DNA of 31,648 nucleotides from Physocladia obscura (lineage: Eukaryota; Chytridiomycota; Chytridiomycetes; Chytridiales; Chytriomycetaceae). Location of the stretch: positions 1-31,648 of the forward strand of contig JADGJH010000092.1 in assembly GCA_027596945.1 (NCBI GenBank), read 5' to 3'. Shown one piece after another: positions 1 through 9,432 of this stretch. Position numbers and translations under genes: made by a program. The notes beneath the pieces were generated by a model. That model was not told the origin of the DNA. It ran no database searches and was given only the letters and a program-made list of their open reading frames with translations. Numbering within the stretch: position 1 is the stretch's first letter; each line of letters begins with the position of its first letter.

Positions 1-1792
1 TTAATTTCAATTTATCCACTTTTTTAACATTTGAAGATGTATTGTGGGGTGGAGTGCTGGGTTTGGGGTCATTTTTTTTTTTTTTTTTTTGGTTATTGTA
101 TTTTTTTTTCTTCTTTTGATTTTGCCTTGGAGGCCTTTCACCCACTAAATTAAGTATCTGAAATTTATAATTATAAATTGTATGTTCAATAATTCTCTCT
201 TGCTTGTACCATAACTCTTTTCTCGTGAATTTTTATTTGAGTAAGTATAGAATTCCAAGGGTTTATTGCTGTGTGTTGATTCAGGAGATTTCATCTTGTA
301 CAGAAATTTATAAAGTTTGATGAGTTGACAAGCTGCTCCATCATATATTTGTTAAATAAAGTGATTAAAACTTAGCCAAGATACTTGGCGTTTAAAGATA
401 CTAGGATTTTATTGAATTCCTAGATGTTTTGCAAGCCAGAACTGGTTTCCCCACAAAAAGTGAGTATGCACATTTCCAAACTGATCCACCAGACACACAA
501 AGTACAATGCTCCAGAAGCATGGATAAAATTGGCAGAGATTCCCAAAGTATTTGTGTGCAACATTGTGGAGTACTTCTTGTTGGTGTGGTTCAGAATTAT
601 TATATGAAATTTTTATTATGATTGATCATTCTGTAAGAAGTGTCATAATTTTTATTATTTGATCTTGTATTTTGATTTTTTCAAGAGCTATCTTGGAAAG
701 AGCTTTTTTCAATGAAATATAATTTTTTGTTTAACATTTTTGCATGATCATAACAAGTCAAATTGGCATAAGAGCATCTGTTTAGCTGTTTCCTGTTCTG
801 AAACCATTATTTTTACCTTAAAGTATTTGTTTTTATCTATGATGTTTAATTGTCTATATTTTAAAATTATACTTTATACTTACTGATAGTTTCCAGATGG
901 AATATGGGACGAATTTTGTCAATTTCACCTTCCCAGTTGTGAATTTTTGGGAAGTGTGACTTGATTTTTTGGCAGCATGTGATGTTTGAAGTCAATGTTT
1001 GAAATTTCAATAATTAATTTTGCTGAGTTACTTTTTATAAGAACTTTCATTTGATCATATGAAATACCTAATTCTTCAGCTTCTCCATGATTTGGTAAGG
1101 TTATTTCTTTAGCAATTTCTGATTTTTTTGATTTCATTTTTATCAATTATGACTGCTCAACCAACCAATGCTCCACTTTCATTCAACAAGTGGAGCATCC
1201 TGCCCATGAAAGCAATGGGGCTCCAAGCGAAAGTAACTACAGATCCTGTTGAGTTCTTTGTACTTGGGTACATTGAAGATTGCTCCAAGGTACCTTACTT
1301 TGCTGCAATCCAGAAACTCAAATTCACTGCCTACAGCAATTGAAACTACCAACAAATACAGCAGCCCAACTGATGTGCTGGACTATACCAACAGTATTGC
1401 TAATATATACCTGACAACAAAAAACTCAGTCAATGATAATACTCCATGCCAATACAGTAATGGGGTTTAAGTATTTTTTTGAAAATATTCCCATTTAATT
1501 GATTCTGTTACTTCATAAATATACAAATGTAAATAATTAAGAATGAAAAGTGGCTGCAGGTAGCAATTAGTGCAATGGAACCTGTACGAGGATACTACAT
1601 TCACTTCTATTTGTCACTACACACTTGCATCTGTTGTGTGTACCGCTGTCAAACTCCCACCCTCCATAACTAAATAATTCAACCTGCACTTCATTTTGCA
1701 CTTCAGAATCAAATCCTCCAAATCCATTAAACCTCCTATTTGTGCTATGGAAGGAAATAAACATTTATGTGTGCTATTTTAAATAAAGCCTC

Positions 1793-2138
1793 GTTACAAG
1801 TTAATACAGAAGAAGTGACAGAGGGTAATGAATTGGAAAATGAAGAAATTCAACAGACTCACAATTTTCAACTGAGAGATATTTCATTACATATTTCAAT
1901 TCAGAAAAAAAATAATACCAACCTTTAAAATTCCAGAAGAAACTGAGAATTCAGTTAAAAAAGATGAAATTGAAACAGATTATGAGGAAACAATTTTATT
2001 GAAATCAAGATAAAAAATGTTGATGAAACAGTAGAAAAATTAGCACAGCAAGTTCCAGAGTCAATAATTCCAGACAAACCAAATGAACCAAAAGAATTTG
2101 ATATTGATAGTGATATATCAACTGTTAATGATGAAGAA
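1793..2138 (+). pseudogene. Decayed acidic coding fragment, frameshifted
   Basis: Three successive open segments in different frames read as one Glu/Asn/Asp-rich, hydrophilic sequence. The first ends at a TAA near 1927, the second covers about 1925-2012 and ends in TAA, and the third runs from about 2005 into the T run at 2139 with the peptide DIDSDISTVNDEE at its end. Two frameshifts are needed to join them. No domain is recognisable. The composition (GAA/AAT/GAT codons, almost no CG) matches the rest of the tract. It could be part of a transposon-encoded protein; it could also be chance open frames in A-rich DNA, although the consistent acidic character across three frames argues for decay of one gene. 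Confidence 0.35.
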
Positions 2139-3150
2139 TTTTTTTTTTTTTTTTCGATTCGGCATTCCCCCTGAGAGGTGCTGCTTGTCTTTATTTAGGT
2201 TATGAATAGTGAATATATCTGCCAATGGACCAAAATCATTGTTAATTGTGATGTTTGGAGTCTCTGAAATTTTTGGGGCAGCCTGATTTTTGTTCAAAGA
2301 AACAACCTGGCAGCATTGTGGTGGCTGTGTAAGGGTTGCATTAAAAACACCATTCACCTGTTGCATTTTGAAATTGTATCCAATGACAAAATGAAAATAG
2401 ACTGTGCCCAAAGCCTCAGAAGTTCACCTTCTATACAGATCTCTGTAAATAAGAATGTTTGATTTGTCTGATGTTCCATAAATCTTATTCAACTTTTTCA
2501 AAGTATTAGCAACATAATCTTTTTTTGATTTTGGAGCAGTTGGGCTTGAGCTGGTGTCTTCAAACTCAAAATCAAAATTTGCAGTTGAGGCAGCTGCAGT
2601 AGAGACATCAGTTAACACTGGCTGAATATGAACTGATTGCAGTGGGATTATGGCACGTCTTTTTGAAATCAAGTTTTCTGGAGTTGAAGTGATCCTTTTG
2701 TTGGGAGTCAATATTCCTTTCACTAACTTTGCTGCTGTTCCTAACTCCACAACAACAACCCATTTTGCCACTTTTGACCCATATTTGTACTTTCAAAATT
2801 TGAGAGGGTCTTCAGGTGTAAGCAGGAAATAGGTTTTGGCCTTGACTCTACCATTTGGCTTCTGGTAATACAGAAATGAAATTGGCTTTCCTGGTTTGCC
2901 AAATGCTTCACAAATCTTGTCCTGGCACAGGATAAGGATTGTAAACACACAGGTAATAAAAGCTCACATGCAGAAATTCCAATGATCTCTTCTGAATGCT
3001 TATGATTGCCACAAGCTTATTTTCCTGCTCTGTTTTGCTACCACCTTTGCTGAGCCTTCTCTTTGTAGCAAATGCACTGAATTTTTTGTCATTTTCTTCA
3101 TTGACTGGTGAGTTTGAGCGGCCACTATGAACTAAGTCTTCATCATTGGT
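2118..3150 (-). pseudogene. Decayed coding fragment with in-frame TGA stops
   Basis: Read on the minus strand from about 3150, a Lys/Glu/Ser-rich segment (peptide SNSPVNEENDKKFSAFATK is within it) is followed, after a frameshift near 2910, by the peptide GKPGKPISFLYYQKPNGR. The same frame then continues down to 2118, interrupted by two TGA codons (near 2795 and at 2424). Together that is roughly 330 codons with only a few lesions, far more than chance allows in AT-rich DNA. I recognise no domain. The low-CG context and TGA stops are what deamination of methylated CGA codons would give. The minus-strand end abuts an A run (T16 at 2139-2154 on the plus strand), which could be a retroposed poly(A) tail. 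Element identity is unknown. Confidence 0.45.
2127..3147. repeat. Segment bounded by an 11-bp inverted repeat
   Basis: The word AATGATGAAGA at 2127-2137 recurs as its reverse complement TCTTCATCATT at 3137-3147. The two copies bracket the minus-strand decayed frame. Both copies also lie in Asn-Asp-Glu codons (VNDEE on the plus strand, TNDED on the minus strand), so the repeat may mark an inversion breakpoint inside one former gene, or the ends of an insertion. Chance is possible for an 11-mer of this low complexity. Confidence 0.35.
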
Positions 3151-5033
3151 CCTTTCTAAAGTTTAATTTGAAATTTATTTTTTTAGGTCAAAATGAACTT
3201 TGTTTCTGGTGCTTGCATTTTTTAGAGTGACTAGTTTTACCCATTTTGCTTTAAATTAATTTTTCTTGAGTTATGAACAAAAATAAATATTATGTTGTTT
3301 AGAATGGCTATAGAAAAAGAATTAATGGTACAGCTGATCTGGATCATGAGCAATTAGACTTAGAAAATTGGTCTTTTTTTATTATTTTGGAACAAATGAA
3401 TGTGGAGCAGCATTCTTTCATATCAATGAGAAAACATGGTCAAAATGAGTCAATGTTGTTCTGGGAATAACTGTAGGACTTATTGTGGTAAGTTTTCAAA
3501 ATTTTTTTGTCAGTAATCCAAAATAGATTTATTTTGAACACCGTAAAAAAAAACTGGGAATAAATGAATTCATCTTGTTATTTTGATGGTGTAGATTGCT
3601 GGAGTCCAGAACAATATCCAATTGATAGATCTGATTTTAGTCACAAATTCAAACACGCTTGCCTTTGATACCAAGTGGCAACTGCATTTGGAATATCAAA
3701 AATTCTTTTTGTTTCTCTATCAAGACCTTGTGGTTCCAATCCTAATATTGTGATGGCATGCAAACTTTTAGTATCAGTTCTTGAACTGGGGAAACTATTG
3801 CTGCAGACAAAGGATATTGCAAACATTCTGGGCTTGGGCACTTTGTTACTCCCATTAAAAACAACAGAAGAAACAATTTAATTGGTCAAGACAATAGTGA
3901 ATTGAAGATCATGGGCTCTTGTCATGAAACTGTCAATAAACATCTGAAGGATTTTCAGATACTTTGTACCTTTCATGAATCTCAAAGCAAGCATCAAACT
4001 GTATTTTTTGCATGTGCCAATATTATTCAAATCAAATTAAGATGTGAGCCTCTTTTTGATTTGGATTTGAATTGAATTGGAATAAAAAAGCTATACTTTG
4101 ATTTTTTCACAAATTGGGCATCTTCCTGTCATTGCTTATAACTCAAAATGATTGATGTTATAGTGAATGGCAGTTGATTCCTTCACTTAACTTTTGTTGA
4201 CTTTAGCCATATCACTGTTCTGTTTAGTTAATAAATAGCTTAATATCTTTATTAATAAACTAAAGTAGACTGTGCCATGGCCATTAGCATATTCAGATCT
4301 GTTGGTACAAGAGACTGTGGATGCCTCCATAATATCTTGCAACTGTCTTTTGTATTTTGTCTTTTGTCTTTTCTACATTTTCTAAATGTTTCTATTGATT
4401 TCTAATACAATTATTTATGAAAATGCTTATGTTCAAAACCCTTGTATGTTGCAGAGCATCTCTCACTCTCTTCTCTAGCCTACTACGCAAGCCATGCTCT
4501 TGTGTAGGATAATCCAGGAGAGTGTGTTTCTAGGCATTTGAACATTATAGTAAGTGGAGTGAGTCTCTTACTATTAACTAGTGAACATACCAGTTTCTTC
4601 TCAATGGTTCTCTGTTGCTTCTGTTGGCACCTCTGCAGTAGTGTATTACAGTAAGAACAACAAATCAGCTGAAACAGCATTAATTTAATTTTTTCATAAA
4701 GATTGTTTGCTTTTATCAACTGCCCATAAATAAAGCTATTTTTAAATTCTAACTTTATTGAAGTAGACTTACAACAAACAATTTATTTCTTTTATTTGAT
4801 AAGAAACAAATAAACCTTAAATTAATGAAGATTTATGCTTGTTTTGTAATACACATCTCTCACCACAGAGTTGCATATACTTCAACACCTCTGATGCTGC
4901 CAGCCACTGTCAACCTGCACCAAAAATAACTACTAGCACTGCAGGTGCACAGTGGCCTGAATTTTTGCTTATGCCCTTTTTTTGTTGCAGTGTTGTGTTT
5001 GTGAAAAAAGTTGTGCAACTTTCAATTTCTTGA

Positions 5034-5620
5034 AGGTCTTTTTGTTGATGATGAAGATGATTCACCTGGTGAAAGCTCTGGTGGAGAAACTGAAATTAAT
5101 TTTGAACCTGGTAGAGTCAACTGGATCCAATGGGATCCATATAGTCTTGATGAATCTCTAGAAAAATGGGAAATAAGTGAATTTTGTTGAAAAATAGTGA
5201 AGAAAAATTGAATGGATTAAGATAAAATATTTAAAGAATAATTGAAGAAAAGCTTCCAATAACAAAGCTATTTCAGAAGAAGCTTGAGAAAAGAATAAAC
5301 CATAAAGTGAAATCAAAGAAAATAAGGAGAATTGGAGTATTTCTGAATGATCAAATAATTAAACATGTGGTGAATGATGCTGTTAAAGCATCAATCATAC
5401 TATATGAAGACCCAAATATATTTTCAAATGAGAAAATAGAGATCGATGATGACCTTGAGTCAATACAAAGAATGATTGAAGAAGCAAAAAATTTAAAATA
5501 TTGGAACAAATAGCTAAAAGCCAAAGCCCAAAAATCTGAAATGAACTTGCAACTGAACCAAATACCTGCACATGTATCAAAAGAAGTCAAGTACCTGCAG
5601 GAAAAAAATTTTTGAGATGC
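5034..5620 (+). pseudogene. Decayed acidic/helical coding fragment
   Basis: A plus-strand frame starting near 5034 reads an acidic stretch (VDDEDDSPGESSGGETEINF) followed by SLDESLEKWEISEF. It is then interrupted by TGA and TAA stops between about 5188 and 5220. Coding character resumes around 5244 and runs through a Lys/Ile-rich, charged helical segment (IRRIGVFLNDQIIKHVVND) to a stop at 5511-5513, with a further readable piece to about 5613. No domain is recognised. Same composition as the surrounding tract. Treated as a decayed fragment, possibly of a transposon gene, with low certainty. Confidence 0.3.
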
Positions 5621-6589
5621 AAATAGGTATTTGATGATAAATAAAAAAACTCTCTCAACTCTCAAATTTAAAGTCTGCTATCAAGTTTCTGATAAATCTA
5701 TCAGAATATCAACATCATATTTTAAAGCATAAAAACCATCTTTGTATGAAAAATACCTCCAGAAATGAAGTGGAGGGGCATTTATATGGCCACAGGTCAT
5801 GCCTACAATGGAAGAAAGGTGGAAATGTTTCCCAAATGCTATTTCAAATGGGTATTCCTCACTCTGACTTTAATATCTTTGGCAAACACCAAGATGGTCA
5901 GCATTTTCAAAAAGACATTGTATCTAGACCACGCAGAACACAAGTTGAAGTTTTGTTCTTTTTCAATTGGAATCTAATGTTCAGTTACTGATCCCCAGTC
6001 ACTTTATGAAAAGCACCACTCTTCCAAAGATAAGGATGCAAAATACAATTGTGATTTTACCATTTATCCCTTCAAAATCAATCTTGGCAAAGCAAGTGGA
6101 AAAGTTGTGAGTAAAGATTGCCAATGCGTAAAAAGATTCAAGCTGTATTGAAAGAGGAATTCACTCTTTACTGAAAGACATTACTCACTTCACTTAGAAA
6201 GTAAAGAAACATAAACAGTGAACTTGCCTTTCCATCATTAAGTAGAAGCTAAGAAATATGGCAAGACTTATTCCAGGAATTTTTCTGTTAACCACTAAGA
6301 AAGCTGCTCCAACACCAAATTAAATACATTCCTGCAGGATTAATTTTTTAGAAATGGCTGCTGCAAAGTGCAAGGAATATCGGCTGAAAATACGTATTAC
6401 TTTTTTTTATAAGTCACTAGGACTGACAGTGCAAAGAAACACCAAGTTATAAAAAAGCATAAAACCTGGTCATGTTTTGTGTTTCTAAAGTTCATTTTGT
6501 TCTTCACATTTGCAGAAAGGAAAAAAAAAATACTGATCTTCATCTGTACAAAGATCAATTTTTTGAAACTTTTCTTTTGTTGATCCTGA

Positions 6590-7551
6590 ATGGAACAAGT
6601 GAGCAGGACAAACATTGCAAGCCCAGCGAGAGCGAAGTGACGGCAATGAGCCGATAATATTTTGCTGTTATTTTACTGGATGCGTACCACAATCTTCTTG
6701 TCTCGAGCTACCGTTCCGCCTGCTTGCATCCTTCATTCGGCCGCCTTGTTAACATAACTCAAAGGACAGGGACGAATCATCGCAATACTCCGAGTCCGAA
6801 GTCTCGACCGCATATTGGGTCGAATGGTTTCTGTCACTAAAGGGCAACGAGTTTTTCTGTGAGATTGATGAGGTGACTCAAATTGATGACAAATCAGTAT
6901 TGAATCAAAATAAATAATAATCAAGGATTATATCAATGATCGCTTTAACCTTACGGGACTTGGTGCCGAAGTTCCGCGATACAGTGAGGCATACGCGCTG
7001 CTGACGGACAGTTTGGAAGCAGATGACAACGAAGACGAAGCAACTCGCGTGGAAATTGAGAGCAGTGCGCGTCATTTGTACGGACTACTACATGCGCGTT
7101 TTGTTGTCACCGGACGTGGTCTTGTCAAAATGTTTGAAAAGTTGCGCCATGCCGAATTTGGTCGTTGTCCACGCGTTTTATGTCACAACCAAGCAGTACT
7201 ACCCATGTAATTAGCACATCAACTAAACAATGTTCAATGAAAACAATTATCTTTCATAGTGGTCTTGCTGATGTTGCCGGATTACGTGCCGTAATGCTCT
7301 ATTGTCCTCGTTGTGAGGACGTTTACGCACCACCTGCACGCCGTCATGCCTTGGTTGATGGGGCCTATTTTGGCACCTCGTTCCCTCATATGCTTCTCCA
7401 AGTCTACCCACAGCTCATGCCTACAAAACCAAATGACAGATACATTCCACGCATCTTTGGCTTTAAAATTCATCAAACCGCTGATGAGCAGCGTAAGCAA
7501 GATCAACTCCGCGACTCACAGAAACAACGTTTACTTACTTACACTGAATAA
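6590..7551 (+). CDS. CKB1: Casein kinase 2 regulatory (beta) subunit
   Basis: Regulatory subunit of CK2; in the known family two beta subunits form the core dimer that docks two catalytic alpha subunits and modulates substrate choice. Firm exons are 6765-6872, 6926-7206 and 7260-7551 (introns 53 and 53 nt). The exons give the N-terminal WVEWFLSLKGNEFFCEID block, the HLYGLLHARF helix, and the zinc-binding dimer site: two Cys in CPRVLC and two in YCPRCEDVY. They also give YFGTSFPHML and the C-terminal PRIFGFKIH. The junction at 7206/7260 restores the conserved Leu-Pro-Ile-Gly-Leu. The start is uncertain: frame 6765 is blocked upstream by TAA at 6750, so a further exon is needed. ATG-Glu-Gln at 6590-6598 followed by GTGAGC and an acceptor at 6764 fits in phase 0 (166-nt intron), giving 229 residues. 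Family members are about 215-260. It converges on the monooxygenase gene 218 bp away. Confidence 0.9.
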
Positions 7552-7769
7552 AATAAGTTTCAAAATATTTCTATTCTTCCTTAAACGCTGTTCTATGTGC
7601 ACCAGAAATAGACCAGAATTATAAACGAGAAGCAAAAACCGAGCAAAAAAATAAAGAATAAACGAGCTAATAATGAACAACAAAGAGAAAGTCGAACTAG
7701 ACAGAATGAACGGAGCAACATCACAGAAAATAGATCAACTTTGCGGGTTCAGCACGATAAAATATTGCC

Positions 7770-9158
7770 TCACTTTGGAGGGAGTTTCGCTAGAGCAGCT
7801 TTCACTTCCTCCTTGAAATTGTAGGAAGCAATTTTGTCCAGATAACCCAAACGCTTTGAAGCAAAAGCCATGACTTTAACAACAAAGTGACCGTAAGAGG
7901 CGTTGTCCATGGCCTTTACCATGTTGCTTTGGTCCGAAACAAACTTAATGCGGGGAATACGAATTTGGTCGTACAGTTTAAAAACGGTTTGCCAATCGTC
8001 GCCAAGAGAGGCAAAAAGGTTTCCCAACACACCGGCATCTTCCATGGCAATATTGGTGCCTTGGCCAAGATGCGGAAGCATTGCGTGCGCGGCATCTCCA
8101 ATCAGCAGAACGCGGCCCTTATGGAACGATGGCAAGCGAGGAACAACGTAAATCGGACTCGTGGTAATTCTGCGGGCATGTCTGACGATTTCAACATGGT
8201 TCTTTGCAGCGCCCCATCCCTCAACAAGCACCGCAAGCCGCTTTGATTCCACGGGTAGATTGGAAACCGGCCGCCAGTGTTCTTCAACGGCTTCGGTGGG
8301 TGGCGGCAAGTTGTTTTCAATGACCTGGAAAGCCGAGTTTGTAGGCGACGTTCTGAGGAAAACCATGCCGTGGTTCCCAACGCGGTCGTTATAAAATCCG
8401 GCCGTGTGGTCGAGAACAAGGTCCTCGCCGTTTTCCCCCTTGCCCAGACCAAGCTCAGTGATGCCAATGTGGTGAATAATGTTTGCAAAAACCTCTCGCG
8501 TTTGCTCGCCAAATATCAACAAACGGGTCGCTGAGTGCACGCCGTCGGCGCCAATTAGAACATCGGCCGAAGCGGTGGAGCCGTTAGCAAACACGGCCGT
8601 TACGCCCGACTCAGATTCGGAAATGCTAACGAGTTTGGAGTTGAGGATGTAGCGGATGCCGAGTCTATTGCACGCGGAGCCGACAGTGTGCTGCAGATTC
8701 ATGCGCATTAGAGTAACGGTGGTGTACTTGTCTCTGGTACCGGAGCTATTGCTTTTGACACTGCCAGTGTTAGCACCAGTGCCATTAGCGTTGGCACTGA
8801 CAGTAGCTGAAGTATTGGTAGTGGCATTACTGGCACTACCATTTCGGGTGCCTTCAAAGTTGCTCACATCCACTGGACTTGACCCGTCAATCTTGGCAAA
8901 CACAGCATTGTCGAACGGTTCACTGCTCTTCTGTAGCAGTTCGTCCAACAATCCAACATCGTCAAGCACACGTTGTCCGTTAGTTTGCAGTGCAATTGCC
9001 CCTCCAACATCACCGAAAAACAGCGGCACATCGCGCGCACCTTCATCCAACGGATTGTACATGTCGCAGACCGTTGGTACATGTCCCGCCCTCTGCAAAT
9101 ACAACGCAAGCAATGGCCCTGCATTCCCCGCGCCAACAATCAGTACTTTAAGACCCAT
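7770..9158 (-). CDS. FAD-dependent monooxygenase (salicylate-hydroxylase/UbiH-like)
   Basis: A 462-residue group A flavoprotein monooxygenase in one uninterrupted exon. Signatures in order: N-terminal Rossmann FAD site VLIVGAGNAGPLLALYL with perfect GXGXXG at residues 9-14; the DVLIGADGVHSATR (DG) motif near residue 199; and the GDAAHAMLPHLGQGTN (GD) motif near residue 353, which contacts FAD ribose and the flavin. These enzymes use NAD(P)H and O2 to hydroxylate or epoxidise an organic substrate; the substrate cannot be told from sequence. There is no signal peptide or obvious membrane anchor. An Asn/Ser/Thr/Ala-rich low-complexity insert occupies roughly residues 105-142. It is the only clearly recognised gene here without introns, which may reflect recent acquisition or retroposition. 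Start chosen at the ATG immediately before the FAD motif, the usual position. Confidence 0.9.
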   Translation of the reverse strand: MGLKVLIVGAGNAGPLLALYLQRAGHVPTVCDMYNPLDEGARDVPLFFGDVGGAIALQTNGQRVLDDVGLLDELLQKSSEPFDNAVFAKIDGSSPVDVSNFEGTRNGSASNATTNTSATVSANANGTGANTGSVKSNSSGTRDKYTTVTLMRMNLQHTVGSACNRLGIRYILNSKLVSISESESGVTAVFANGSTASADVLIGADGVHSATRLLIFGEQTREVFANIIHHIGITELGLGKGENGEDLVLDHTAGFYNDRVGNHGMVFLRTSPTNSAFQVIENNLPPPTEAVEEHWRPVSNLPVESKRLAVLVEGWGAAKNHVEIVRHARRITTSPIYVVPRLPSFHKGRVLLIGDAAHAMLPHLGQGTNIAMEDAGVLGNLFASLGDDWQTVFKLYDQIRIPRIKFVSDQSNMVKAMDNASYGHFVVKVMAFASKRLGYLDKIASYNFKEEVKAALAKLPPK

Positions 9159-9432
9159 TCTTTTCTTTTTTTTTTGTTACTTTGATAATGTCATCTTTAT
9201 CAAAAAAATTGTTTCAAAGGTTTGTTTCTGTAAGCAGTGTAGTTCAGGACGGCTACTCACCAGAATTATTTCATAAAAGTTGACTTATTTTTCACTATGC
9301 AAATCCTTTTCTTTCTCTGACCAACTGCCTTCAAAAAAATTTTCAGAAAATTTCCATTTGATGTGTTTCAGTTCAGGGTTGGAAAAGAAACAATTTGCAA
9401 AAAAGAGAGTTGAAACTATTTTTACTTCAAGT

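Larger units (their letters stand above)
1..6589. other. AT-rich, CpG-poor tract of decayed repeat-like DNA
   Basis: No intact gene is visible in this 6.6-kb stretch. It is much richer in A and T than the rest of the window and nearly lacks the dinucleotide CG (I see only a couple of dozen by eye, whereas the genes to the right are full of it). It contains long T runs (for example 72-90 and 2139-2154) and several coding-like fragments broken by stops and frameshifts, listed separately where they can be followed. Other short open frames (around 424-621, 1128-1470, 3600-4070, 4483-4719, 5746-5991) have no recognisable motif and no splice partners. Composition changes sharply just before the CK2-beta gene. 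I infer an old, mutated repeat island, but I cannot name the element family. Confidence 0.6.

Noticed and set aside
2139..2154. T16 run as proof of a LINE or processed pseudogene tail
   Set aside because: T runs of similar length are common throughout this genome, including in introns, and no target-site duplication could be identified. Kept only as a possibility.
3641..3881. Overlapping 66- and 68-codon frames on both strands
   Set aside because: Both look mildly protein-like, but neither extends beyond stops nor shows a motif. Left as part of the decayed tract.
8656..9276. 206-codon plus-strand frame rich in Leu, Ala and Pro
   Set aside because: Antisense of the FAD monooxygenase coding sequence, including the GXGXXG region; a shadow frame.
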